Shown in pieces: positions 24,713 through 36,879 of a stretch of DNA of 64,000 bases (within the stretch, counting starts at the first letter, position 1; every line of letters starts with the position of its first letter). The notes beneath the pieces are model-generated. The model was not told the DNA's origin, searched no databases, and saw only the letters and a list, made by a program, of their open reading frames with translations. This DNA is from Ceratobasidium sp. AG-K. Taxonomy: Eukaryota > Basidiomycota > Agaricomycetes > Cantharellales > Ceratobasidiaceae. The stretch lies in assembly GCA_037039685.1 (NCBI GenBank), contig JAWNGF010000004.1, positions 2,728,001 to 2,792,000 on the forward strand. The letters are read 5' to 3'. Made by a program: the position numbers and the translations under genes.

Positions 24713-27487
24713 TCACCAATCGTTATTCACCGGTTCCTATGTGTCTGCTCCAATATCCTGGTCGCTGCGTAAGCTTCGTTCCCGAGCCTCGCGTTGCGCT
24801 CACCTTTGCAATCATACGCCGCGCGATCGGGTGAAACTCGCTTTGATGTGCATCAAACGTGCTCTTGGCCAGTGCCGGCACGACATTGTTCACGAATTTG
24901 AACGTCGGGCGACAAAACTTCATGCGACCCTTGACTCCCTTGCCCGCGTCGACGCCTCCGCCACCCCCCACGACCCACTCGGCCGCACGTGTTGCCCATT
25001 CAGAAGGAGCGGGAGCCTGAGCCGAAAGCGCAAGCGTGTACCACCTCAGTCGGATCTCAGCGTTCATGGTCGTGTCGAGCGAGTATACTTCTCCGAGAAG
25101 TCGGACATGTGGAGCCGGAAGTGGCTCGTAACGTTGCAAGCGCTCGAGAAAGACAACTAGACTTGTTCTGAGCATTCGGTCACTTCCGGGATACATTCGG
25201 CATTACCTTTTTGGTTTGAGCTGAAGTCGTGCAAGTCGTTGGGCGAGAACGCAAGGCTCCCGGGGTCGGCCTTGCGGGACTGGTCCCATTTGGCGGCGAG
25301 CGCATAAGCCTTTTCAGCTAGGGTGGTGTCGTATTCGATCTTGACCGGTAGCTAACGACGAATCGAGACTTCTATCAGCGGGCGAGAAATGAGCAAGCAG
25401 GTGAACAAACCTCTAAACCTTCTCCATACAGCCACGACTTTGGACATGTCAGGAACACTAAATGGGTCTACAAAAGCAGCGTACCTGCCAATCAACAGAC
25501 TCTAATATCTTTAGTTTTTGTTCGCCGCCATGCTTCTCAAAATAGGCGAAGAGATGCTCTTTCCATTCGTTAGTGCGAATAGATCGTCCCCGGAACGTGT
25601 TGACATAGTCGCGTGCATAGGGCAGGAAAACGTCTAGACCTCCGAGCAGGCGTTCGAGATAGAGTAAAAAGTTAGACCCCTTTTCATAAGGGACCGAGCT
25701 ATATGCGTCATCGGGGTCGTCACCAAACGCATAATCGATGACAAGCCGCTGGAACTTGGGCTTTTCTTTGTATTCGGCAAGAGCATCGACCAGAGCCTTT
25801 TCCCCAATAATGTATGAAAAGTCACGCTCTGCATCTCCGTGAAGTGCGCGCTGGAGTAACCGTTCGGTGTACGTTGTCCAGCCCTGTGAAATGGGGTTCG
25901 GTGAACATTAGTCGACCAAAAGAGGCAAGACGGACCTCGTTGAGCCAAAAGTGGCAAGAGTCTGCGCACGAAACATTGTTGCCAAACCAGCTATGCGAGA
26001 TTTCGTGGGCAACTACGTCGACCAGGGATCTATCGCCGGTGAGAAGTGCTATACCCCGCAAAGGTTAAGGCGTTGAGTGTGTGCAGGGTCAAGGTCCTTA
26101 CTGGGCGTAACAAATGTCAAACATGCGTTCTCCTATGATATGGGAATCTTATATCAATCAAGGTTTCGAACATCTATGCTAGAGTGGCTAGAAACAGTCA
26201 ACATACCATTCCACCATACGGGAACGAGGGCGGTAGAACCAGCAAGTCGTACACGCCAAATTCGTATGGCGTAAGAATCTTCTCCGCCTCGAGGACATAA
26301 CTAGTCGGTGATTTAGCGGAGGTTTGGCAGACAAGCGCTAGGCACACGCCTACCTAGCGGTGTCTCTGCTAAACTCCCAGAACGCAGCATCCATTTGTTC
26401 GGGCTCTGTCCACACCCCCGTTTTCCAGGGGCGAGTTGGAATAGGCGAAAACGGCTTGTACACCACGTTCCCAGATGCGATAGCGATTAGATAGGAAGGA
26501 ATGGGAATAGGCTAGGGCACGTTGTAAAGTTGTCATTGATTAGCCATAACAGTGAACCATCAAGATCCAGGATAAATTACCTGATTATATTGGTATTTTA
26601 CTTCCTGTGCCCCCACTTCTTTGCCACCATGGGCCGGGCCATCAGCTGGCGGGGAAAGACGGAGAGCGGACAACAGTACGGGTAATACAGACGTGACGTC
26701 GGCGCTGTAGGTCTAGGATAGGAGGTCATTTGAGTTTATGATGAGAATGAAATGCTGACTTGCGATCTTAACGGAGGATGTGTCTTTGAAACGAGAGGTG
26801 CTAGTTAGACTGCGGTTATACCGCAAGTTTCGACCGACTTGCCTTGTAGTGGGGCGAGAGACCGCGCATGAATCTGGGCCAGGATAGGGTTAGATTGTGG
26901 GAGCAATAGGAGGATCATAACAGGGATAAGAAAGCGGGGAAGTGACGACAAGGAGTGGATTCGTACCGCTTGACATTGAGAAAACAAATAGTCAAACTTC
27001 TTGCCGGCCGTTTGTTCCTTATCGAGCCACCCGACGGCCGTGCAATCAGTGGTGGTGCTATAGTTGATTCGGACCGTAACTTGGTCTCCCTTGTTAAGTG
27101 CATAGGACAAGGGAACTACCAATGCGCTTCCCATGACTGGGTGGCGTTTCTTTAAATCATGCTGGACGGGATCCCGATCAATTTCATGCCACGCAAATGA
27201 GTCAAACACATACCGGTACTGCGCTCCCAGCGGCTTCGACCAGCGTGATGTCAAGGTACGAAGTATCGAATCTATAATGCAGGTCGGGGTCAGAAAACAG
27301 CGATCGACTCTTGGATAGTTAAAATCACTCGCATGACCTGCTTGACATTGTCCTGGTTCGCTACCAGGTCGTGCGTGGCAGACCCAGATATAACACGTCG
27401 CTTCCAGTCGATTGCCCAATCAAAATGAACGTGTTTTGTCGTAATCTCTGCATAGTTGGACTGGGTTGCTGGGTCGAGCGCTACCAT
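24713..27487 (-). CDS. Leukotriene A4 hydrolase-type M1 zinc aminopeptidase
   Basis: Cytosolic aminopeptidase; relatives also hydrolyse epoxides such as leukotriene A4. Start ATG at 27487 ([19 protein letters not shown]). Multi-exon. Seen in order: the N-terminal saddle ([73 protein letters not shown]), the exopeptidase motif [16 protein letters not shown], the zinc site [13 protein letters not shown] (codons 26007-25993) with the third ligand in HFWLNE, 18 residues on, then [27 protein letters not shown], and the C-terminal helical domain ending near [20 protein letters not shown] donor after that lysine suggests a last short exon with a stop at 24713-24715; if unspliced the stop is at 24723-24725. 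Introns around the GMEN motif use ordinary GT donors. Confidence 0.92.
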
Positions 27488-30400
27488 CTTAGCAGAGTAT
27501 GCTTGGAAAGTTTACAAATAGCACCTGGGTCCTGGGCCCAACACGTTTGTGGACACGGCTTTTCGAGGAGTCTAATCAGATAGATTGAAAATCAGCCTCA
27601 ATTCATGAATAGCATGATTGCTATACTCGCCTTGGTTGAGAATTTCCCGTGGGGTTTTGTTTGGTGCGGCCTATGGTCTGGCTACCCGCAAGCTTCGCCG
27701 CCTCTAATTAGGGCCCTGTCCAGTCACGCCCCAAGTATTTGATCGGCGCTAAGAAGTACTTATATCATCAGTTAGTCTCCATCTAATTGTTGATCCCCAC
27801 TTTTGTCGCCTTAGTGCTGCTTCCCCTGATAATTTAATCTGTGGCTTAAGTACATTGAACACCCTTGGAAGGGAATGCTCCGAAGCAGCCACTCGACCGC
27901 TTGATGTCTACTAGCGAAATCGCAAGACAGGGTAAGATGTGTATCCATGGACAACCTTGTAACGTTTAAGCTGTGGGGTATTTGTGAGTCGTCAGGGTTT
28001 CGAAGGCAACTACGCCGTTGCAGGCGGAGAAACCATTTGATCCGGATCAGTCGTGAGAGGCACTAGTTCGATTGTACATTTGTGTCGAGGATGTAAAGCG
28101 AGCTTCGAAGGGATAGGAAGTCACCCGCAGGATGATCCACATGTTTTGATTGTCAAGTTAGGCCAGCGTTGGGAAAAAGAATGTCTGAGTGCGATTCACA
28201 GGATCGGTGCTAAGTGCGACAACCAATTTATGTGCTTGGTTATAGGTCAATTCCTGGGCTTGAACCTTACGCTAGCCTTTCACTATACCCTCATTGGTTG
28301 ATCGGTGCCTTGAGAAATCACCAAAAGGCTACCAGTCGGAGCTCAATACTTCCCCAGTATTCATACAAAATGACGCTTAGTGCAAGAAGTTTCTATACAA
28401 CTACCCTGGCGCAGTGAAAGCCGTATTACACTCGACTATGATCTTGGCGGAAGCGGAACGCTGAACAATAGGCTATTCTAGGCTAAGCACGCTATACGTG
28501 TGGGCGCCGCATAGGCATTCTGTCACAACTGGAATGTGGGAACTCGACGTCGACAGCGAGGAGAACGCACCGAATGAACAAAAGGGAATCCACTGGACAC
28601 TCGGAATGTAGCGACACAGGTTAAAACTTAGCAACCTTAAGACCGACGTGAGAGTGTATCCAGTACCCGATGGCTCATATTGAGAAAAGGCCAACGTAGG
28701 AGCTTCGCCCCTGTCCCCTGCTCCAGTCTGGGGGCACTCCCGCAACGCCATCCACCACAGACTGGTCATGAAGCAAAGGCTATCCCCGTAGTTGGATTCA
28801 CTCCCTACTTCTCGCGCCTTGTGCTACTGGACGTCAACTCGAGACCAGGAGTCAGGTCATATTGGTGGTATTCCAGCGCGAATACCCATCTACCCGGGAC
28901 GCGGTTCGTGGGCCGAATACGGTAGGTATTCGTGAGTGTATGCTGTTGGATAGGCTGTGGGTATGAGTCTGATTGCTTAAACCTATGGAAGGAAGCTAGG
29001 AGAGCTATTTGTAGTAATCGACCTAGGATAATATCATATTGTCGTTGGGTCGACGGACGAGTGAGCTCCTTATATTATGCATGTCTAAGCCTACTCTTGC
29101 CTATGGGATATAATGTATTACAGATAAAAGATTATAATCATTGGGGCGGTGCCCGTATTATGCCCATATTATTTGAATTCTTAAATAGGCTATCCTCCGA
29201 TTTTGCCCTAGATAGGTTGAACCTTCGCGAGGGGGTGTCTGATTAATCAAACTCTATTTTACGAAGTCTTTCGGGGTCAACCGCGGTAAGTCCTCCAGTT
29301 ATAGTTTAGGATGCTTGCCATTTGATTGATAAACACTGAGATGGGCAAAGGTGCTATAACAATCAAGTAAGGTATGATCCCTCGCAGCACTCAATAAGCT
29401 CATTCGCATCAAAGTATCGGTGTGCACGTTTTCGATGTCGGGCCGGGAGCCTACCCTTCGTAGTATGTTGTACGCGGCCACTTGTAGTACCTAGGTCTAT
29501 GTCCTAGATATACTGTGTTCTTCATAATTTTTGTTATAACAGACAGTAGTAATAAAAGCGCCTATTTGTCGCGTGAGACCAATAGGGGGGGGGTCTGTGC
29601 TCATGTATAATCTTGGGACGGCAAGTACCACGCCCGCCACGATCGATGAACAATTGCAGCACGTATATGGGGAAGTTTTTTCTACGTACGATGATATGTA
29701 CGTACGCGTACAGAATAATACCTGATAAGCTTGCTGATGCGAACCACATCACCTGAGGGGATATGGTGGGCTTTGTTCCTTCCAAATTCCGCTTCTCCAG
29801 GACAAAGTTTGTTGCCATCCCATCTAGTGGAATCACATGCGTGTAAACGCGATACAACGTCATGCATCTTCTAGCCAGCCAAGCCAGCATCTTGGAGCTT
29901 TCCCGCGGAGATTGGGGCCTAGAACCAAGAACTGGCCTCGTATTCCGATGATAGAAAGAGCGGAAGTATATTTCCACATGAAATGCATATGGAAATATTC
30001 CTATTGAATATGACTCGGGACTTTGAACCGATGCGTCTTGGATGGAATGTGCTCGCATACGAATGCTTGTATGTGCCGTTGACGCCCTTACCTACGTGCT
30101 GTGACATTAGATTTATCCAATGGATCTACAAGTTTACTTCACCTAAATTGAACGTAGCCCATACTGGTTAAGCTTGAAATAATTGTTACGTTCACTCGAG
30201 GAACGTTAATATCACTTGGTGCTCCACCGCCACCCGAATGTAAACCCTTCTGTTGGTATGAATACTTTTGATAGGTGGTTCTGGCTACATGGTTGACATG
30301 GGCCGCATGCGTTTGACAAACGATCAAGACGGCCGCGTGCTCGGGTGGCGTATATTAGGACAGTAATAAGCTATCCCCAGGAATGCAATTCGTTCTCTGA

Positions 30401-32616
30401 ATTGTGATTTGAAGAGGATGGTGCTGTCAATGCCATATGAGCTCGGGTCTATAATGGCTGTCAATTTGAGGTTGACGTCGGAGCTTTTGGCACGCGCGAC
30501 TGAGACGTCTCTATAAGTGATCATCGGGCATGGATTTGGGCATAAGACTTAGTAGCGATAGGATGATAAGAAAAATCTTGTTCTGATTATATGGAACTGC
30601 CATTGACCTGGACATGGATGTATGCGGGTCAGGTCTAAAGTGAGCCAATATTCCAACCACCACTCCGTAACCTGAGCTAGTGAACGAGTGAGAGACAAAT
30701 CTTTCCTGGAGCAACTTTGGTAATATGCTGTTTGAATTATCATGCGATTGTCATAAAAAGCTGTTGGAAAAAATTGTAGCAAATATACTTCAGGTTGCAT
30801 CTTCAAAAGAAGCGCAGGTGCGGTAAATTTTTGTCGCAAGGGAACTCAGGATCAAGAGCTCATGAAGGGAAACGAGGAACGTTTAGTGGAAGATCGATGC
30901 AATATGAATCCTTGCCGTCTGCGTCGCAGTGCATTTAGCATGCGTTCGTGATGATTGGTATGGAGAGGTGTAGAGGAGTTGAAAAGTGGTACTGCTTTGC
31001 TAATGATATACTGTGGGGCGTATTGGGTAACTGTCGTAAGATTCGTACGATTAGTGATTCGACGTGACCTATCTACGGGATCGTGGTGCGCGACCATGGG
31101 AAATTGCGACGCAATAACATGTCTTACTATACCATTATAAGTTATGCCGGAAAGGCAGGTGCTCACATCATGATTCTGCACTAGATGGCATGCGTGAGCT
31201 AAAGCCAGAATAATATTTACTCTTTGTTTGATGTATTTCGCTTGAAAGTGGAATTCGTCGAGTAATTAGATATCATACGAAGTTAATAGCGATATGCAAT
31301 TGTGAGGTACCAGCTGCTGAGGATGAAAGATTCGGAATCATCAAGTCAAAAGACAACACGATACATCCCAAATATAGAACAATGACGTCCTAGTCAGGGC
31401 AAATTTTGCCGATCAGTTGAGAGGCGCCGTCAGGGACAAGGTCAGCAGTTGGCAATTGTGTGGCGAGGGGGAGAGCACTTCGACCACCGTACGCACAGCC
31501 TGGTTCTTATAGCTTCTCAGACATTCTTGTGAAATCCACATTGCTTGCCCGTACTGAGGTGTTGCCCACACTAACGTGGGTTTACATCGGTGTATGATTC
31601 ACAGATACTGGGGAACTGTCTGATCTCGACAGCTTGGTAGAGATGTTGTCGCACACAAGCGAGCTCCGGCCGAACTTGTTTACCAGCCTAGTACATGGAT
31701 CCCTATCTTTGCCATGCATAGCTCCATCTCTATCGCAACAACAACATTCGCGAATCAGCGGTAGTATCAGCAATTAGCCTGACACGTGTACTCGTGTACT
31801 ACCTCTGGTTAATGGGACTACTCTCGGGCATTCCGACTGTTATTCCCCCAAAGTGACCGAGAGCGTGACAACCAATGTATGTAGCAGCGTGGTAGATCTC
31901 CACCAACCAAAGTTACATGCCAATCTCGACTTCTCCTGCTTGCGGTGAACAGATTCTCTTCCTCGTTGCAAGTGGGAGACAACTAGCAAGAAGTGGCGGC
32001 GTTGTGATTTGGATGTACCTTCTTCGCTCTTACTAATTACCCAAACATTCCATGCTCCCAATATTCCAGACCTAGAGCGCTTCAGCCGCGTAGCGCATTG
32101 ACGAGATACGAGCTCGTCCAAATCTTGGACTTCCTCCGCCGGCATCGCACTGTTTGAGATAGCTCTATGATTGGTGCCCTCAGCTCGTCACGCCCTTGAT
32201 ACCCGAAGTAGAATATCTCACTAGTGAATCGAATCGAACGAGACCATGTGCATAGGCTCGCACCGATCATTTCTCGAGACCCGCCGTGACATGCCCTTCT
32301 CTTACCAGTCGCGTATCATACTCTATGGTCCGGATTGACCCGCCTCACTGGTCGAAGCGGATAGTCTCTTTTCCGATAGATCGCAATTATGCCCGAACGT
32401 GGAGTTACGATTGCCCGAGCTCAGAGACAGATTCTCTCCAAAGGCGAGCAGCGTTATAAAAGAAGAGTACCATAGGCAATGGAAAGTCGACCAGCCAACT
32501 GCGGCTTGCTCCCCCTCCCTACTCTCATCTCACCTCACTCACACAGTCCTCAATTCGCATAAAGCATCTTCACCTGAATAGTTTGACACTTGTTTGAAAA
32601 CAGTCTCACCGACAAA
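27488..32616. other. Gene-poor interval, 5.1 kb
   Basis: No gene recognised on either strand. Minus-strand ORFs cluster at 29534-30058 (174 aa), 30324-30524 and 30549-30839, and could be a decayed multi-exon gene, but no motif or coherent splice chain was found. A G9 run lies at about 29586-29594. The last ~100 bp before 32617 are CT-rich with scattered CTCAC, as expected for the promoter and 5'UTR of the next gene. Confidence 0.4.
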
Positions 32617-34482
32617 ATGTCTACATTGTCTAACATGGGCATCGCTCCGGTGTCGATCGCGCTCCCTGTCACCGCTCAGGGTGGTTCGGCATTCACCTCG
32701 GGCCATAACTCGCTCAACAACTCGAACACCGACCTTGAAAAGACTAGCGATGTCAGCGAGAAGAGCCTGGAAGGCGCTCTTGCCGCCGACATTGCTGTCA
32801 TCCAGCAGGAGGAAGCACGCGACTACCACCACCAGAACAAGTACATTAATGGTACTATGATTTGGGCTCACCAAATCTGGTGGATCATTGTGGCGATTAT
32901 TAACGTGAGACATTATGCTTGCCTTGGATACATCATATCTGATGACGACTCTTAGATCCCGGTCTACATCTACTTGGCGAACAACGAAACCAGCCCCAAA
33001 ATCGTAGATTGGATTGCTCACGCTGCGATCATCAACATTACCATTGTCATCTTGGTCCGGAACGAGCTTTTGCTCAATGCGGCGTACTACACTTTCAACT
33101 ACATTCCTTTCCGCCGATTCTATTTCCACCGTATGCTGCACTCTGTTGGCGGTCTTCACGTTGGAGGCGCTTTTGCCTCGCTCATGTAAGCACCAGTCCA
33201 CCTGCATCCAGGTATTCGAGCTAACATCGTGCTCAGTTGGATTACGACCTACGTGGCTGAGTTGGGAAAGCACACCGATCTTAGCACGCCTTTGAACCGC
33301 GCCCTGTTGGTGACAGCTATCCTGCTGCCTTTCGGGATTATCATCATGATCATCTTTGCTCTGCGCCCTCTTCGCGAGCGCTTCCACGACGCCTGGGAGT
33401 ACACTCATCGTTTCGTCGGCTGGGCGCTCGTTGCTGATCTCGTCGCCCACCTCGGAGTCAAGGCCGCTACTCTCCCTAAGGGTAAGTTATTGAGCCATTG
33501 GTGTGCGTTTCGTTTACTCAGACTTCCGCAGCCCGCGATCTTTTCATTCACGGCGCGCTCCCTTACTTGGTCATTGTGATAGTTATTAGCATTTTCTACG
33601 TTTGGTTCACTGTATGCGCGCATTTGAACTTTCTGTAATTTTAATACTGACGAGATTCAATAGGTTACCAAGCCCGAGGTCAAGATTATTGCCAACAAGA
33701 GTGTTGCGATCGTCAAATTCCCCGGCAAGCCCACACTCGCAGATGGCACCTTTGCCCGTATCTCTCGCAATTGGTGGCAATGGCATGCGTTCTCCGTCGC
33801 CATGTCGGACAATTCCAACCCTGGCAAGCCCGAGTTCGCTCTCATTGTTGGCAAGGCTGGCGACTGGACCAACGGACTCATTGGCGACTCCACCTCTGGC
33901 AATGCTCCCGAGCGTTTGTACATCCGTGGTGTCAACCCTCCCGGCTTCATGCACATGCACCACGCATACAAGAAGGGTAAGTACCACATGTGTGACTCGG
34001 CGCATCCTGCTAAATTTTGGCTTTGCATATAGTCGTCACTATCTGCACTGGTGCTGGTATCGCGCCTGCCCTTCCTCACATCATGCAGCACACTTCCGAC
34101 ATTCACCTGATCTGGATCGGAAAGGTAACTGCTCTCTAAAGATAAAATGAAAACTGCGCGGCTCACTGTGCTTCTTCCATAGAACCATCGTGAGACATAT
34201 GGTGAAGAAGTCTGGGGCGCCGTCTCGAGCAACCTCCCGGCCCACCAGATCCAGCTGCATGACACTAGCAAGCAAGGTCGTCCTGATATCAAAGAGCTCA
34301 TAATTAAGGCGGGCAAGAAGCACGGCGCCGAGGCTGTCTTCATCGTTTCCAACGACCCGTGAGTTGTATTCTTATCGTACGGCTACGCGATACTGACGAT
34401 TGATGGCAGCTACACTCTTTTGGTTATGAACATCTGCTGGCGCATCGGCATCCGCTGCTACGGTGCTACTCGCGACTCATAG
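32617..34482 (+). CDS. TmpA-like / ferric-reductase-like transmembrane oxidoreductase
   Basis: Start ATG at 32617 (MSTLSNMGIAPVS); exons begin 32617-32904, 32956-33185, 33237-33481. About 480 aa with a polar N-terminus, then roughly six membrane spans carrying histidines placed as in haem-binding ferric reductase domains (WAHQIWWIIVAIIN, HAAIIN, HRMLHSVGGLHVGG, YTHRFVGWALVADLVAHLG). After the last span comes a soluble half with an FAD/NAD-type fold: KSVAIVKFPGKP, WQWHAFSVAMSD, GDWTN, GFMHMHHAYK, CTGAGIAPALPHI (pyridine-nucleotide loop) and EAVFIVSNDPYTLLVMNICWRIGIRCYGATRDS. The half-length oxidoreductase domain resembles fungal TmpA proteins, described in Aspergillus as sporulation regulators, more than full ferric reductases. 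Whether it moves electrons is not shown. Confidence 0.8.
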
Positions 34483-35859
34483 ACACCAAATACTGTTTTA
34501 CTACGAATAGACTGCAATTTTGTATCGCGCCTCCACCTTCCTTCCCCTTCCTCTTCCCTCCCAGTTTGCCGTAATGCCCCACTAGCCATCACAACACCAT
34601 ATCCTTTGTAGTTGAAAACAGATAGAATTCATGCCCATAGATGTTGTCTCCAATGATCACATGGGCCTTTGTCCTTCACTCGCGTGTCCAACTTTCCGAT
34701 TAGGTTCAGCTATCATTTGCCACTTGCATCATTCGGCACTTTTCATATCCACTTGCACCGGTCCAGGCTTTGAGTAGCGATCCGATCGGCCAGGAGCACG
34801 AATCTACGGATCAACGCCATGACCCCTTCAAGTGGATCCAGTGCGTTGATCAATCCAATTATGCTTTGGCTCTTTGCCTCGTCACACAACCGACTATCAT
34901 GTCGATTCCGGCAAATTCGCCTGGTCGGATACCGGTACTTGCGGTGCCGCCGTCGTCCCGATAAGGGGAGTGCTTCTTAAGAAGCATCCTGAGCTCTAGC
35001 GAGCTCATTTCATTAAGTCGTTCATCAACGGCTGTGCTACATATGGGCATACAAGTCCCCAAACGGGACACTTGCCAAGGGTTAGGTGCGAATATATATT
35101 AATCCTCTGATGCGAGTGTTTTGTGTGAAATGCCGGGTGGCTGAAATCTCGGCTAGGATGAGATGAGGAGGTCAAGACCGGCGCGGACGGAGTACGGGGC
35201 GTGGCTAGGCAACGAGACGCAAGGTTCAGCGGAGAAGCAATGTTCGCAGTCGGTCGGAGCTCGTTCATAGCGTGGTAGTATGGGTGTATGCGTGATTGAT
35301 GGCGTATTTTGTGAAGAGCGATCGAAACTGATGCAATGAGGTGTGTACGCGTTCACAGGAGTGGGGTATGACCGCGGAGACCGAAGTGAATGACGCTGCG
35401 GCTACACCTGTGTACGGGTTGTCTTTTTCGGCTGATGTTCTCCGCTGTGCAACTTGTGGGGTGGCGACTCATGAGATGATTAGCTAGTTCAGGTATGCCA
35501 AGAACAGAGGCTTGTTTGACCTTGCTTTACGAGTCATACCACGACGTGACACAACATATGGCATTTTCGGGTATGGCGGGCGTAAGCACCAAGCCCGCCG
35601 GGCAAGTCGAGCTGAGATATACAGCCGGAACAGTGGCGGACTAGAGGCTGAAAGTCACCTGTTATTCGGTGTCTCACGGGCTTGGAGAGGGGAACAGAAA
35701 CAAAGATATTTATACACCGATAATATAATACAAATCTAAAGCACAAGTACAGTGTCATTCTTGTTCGTCGAGTTCATCTTGTTTAAGGAATAATTATCCT
35801 AGTATTTGTTGCCTGTAAATGACCGAGTAAGGTTTTGTTCTCACACAGCGTGAATATAG
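34483..35859. other. Intergenic
   Basis: No gene recognised. Holds a pair of adjacent palindromes listed separately. Confidence 0.45.
34971..35006. repeat. Two adjacent palindromes
   Basis: TGCTTCTTAAGAAGCA (34971-34986) is a perfect 16-bp palindrome. Four bases later GAGCTCTAGCGAGCTC (34991-35006) is an inverted repeat with a 4-nt loop. They could be protein-binding sites or cruciform-prone DNA; no functional evidence. Confidence 0.6.
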
Positions 35860-36033
35860 CTACCCTAGGGAAACGCCCCATTCTTCCCAAGCCCAAACAA
35901 ATCCCTTGGTTGGATGGGTCGCTGGCGTGGGACTGGTAGGTGTAGACGGAGACAAGGGCGTATGTTGTGTACGTGTAATAGTATTTCCTTGCGTATAGCG
36001 AGTAGATGTTTGCAAAACCGCGTCTCGAGGCAT
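35860..36033 (-). CDS. Small Thr/Pro/Ser-rich protein, 57 aa
   Basis: ATG at 36033 opens a 57-codon frame (MPRDAVLQTSTRYTQ..., Thr/Pro/Ser-rich middle) ending in an aromatic, acidic tail, KGFVWAWEEWGVSLG, with stop at 35860-35862. Six bases before the ATG lies the acceptor of a clean 55-nt intron (36093..36039, GTAAGT...CCACAG), which would sit in the 5'UTR. No homologue is recognised. The ordered C-terminus and nearby splice pair favour a real gene over chance, but codon evidence is thin. Confidence 0.4.
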   Translation of the reverse strand: MPRDAVLQTSTRYTQGNTITRTQHTPLSPSTPTSPTPATHPTKGFVWAWEEWGVSLG

Positions 36034-36093
36034 AATGACTGTGGGTAATTACAAGGTTACACGCCAAGGAGAGACTAAGCCAGACCAACTTAC

Positions 36094-36879
36094 AAGGTGG
36101 CTATATACTAAACGTTGGCGGGTCGATGTGGCAGGTGGGCGTGTGAGTGGAGGTGACAAGTGAGAGGATACGGCGGCAGGCCGACTGCGTCCCCGGACGA
36201 CGTCGGCCGAAAAAGTCAGGCGATGGTGGGTGAAAGTATAAAGCCAGAGGTAGCGCAGTCGGTTTCCGCTTCGACCTTCCGGGCTGACGATGCCGGTCTT
36301 TGCCATGTGTTCCTGTCTCGGCTCATGATACTTCTTTATTTGGTCGCTTGGAGCTGCTCGACAATCAGAACCTGTCAAGCCTTGACCCGGCCGTCTGCGT
36401 TTAATCTGTGCATTGTTGATGCCCACTCGCTTTCGCTTGGAGGACAATTAGGCCCACGGCTCCGAGGGACATGTCGCGCCAATCCAGGGTAGATTGACAG
36501 ACTTCTTAATTTTGTCTGCGCATAGTTTGCAGGGCCGTACCTTACCGGGGGGAATGGAGCGCCGACAAGGCGGGCTCGCTAACGCCAGTGTACTAGGCGA
36601 CAAGCTCCGTACCTTGTTATCGCTGTCCGTGCCTCGCGGTGCACAGCCAAAGTGGCGCCAATCCAGGTGGACTCGCTAATGGGACGAGTGGACTGATAGT
36701 GGAGGGTTTACGACAGTCTGTGACCGTGACTTGCGGCTCCGAGGGAACAGACTGGCAGGTCAGGGCGAATTTGTTCTGCGCTGCGCCGATGGGAGCGGGC
36801 GTTTGTGCATATGCATTCCGACCGTCTCGTACACCACCAGCCCAACCGAAAATCAACCCACGCAACCCGTGTAATCCAT
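36094..36879. other. Intergenic with scattered short repeats
   Basis: The motifs gcgccaatccagg (36475-36487 and 36653-36665) and cggctccgaggga (near 36458 and 36735) each occur twice, in swapped order, and both copies of the latter are followed by a (t)tctgcgc end. This looks like an old local duplication. A tRNA A-box-like tagcgcagtcgg at about 36252 has no B box. Confidence 0.4.

Noticed and set aside
28473..31181. Cluster of minus-strand ORFs as a possible P450, regulator or transposase
   Set aside because: No haem-binding, zinc-cluster or catalytic motif, and the pieces could not be joined by splice sites in phase.
32539..33450. 303-aa minus-strand ORF
   Set aside because: Exact antisense of the TmpA-like gene's first exons; no signal sequence, motif or own splice pattern. 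Shadow of a real gene.
36252..36310. tRNA A-box match tagcgcagtcgg
   Set aside because: No B box (GGTTCGANTCC) at the proper distance and no acceptor stem.
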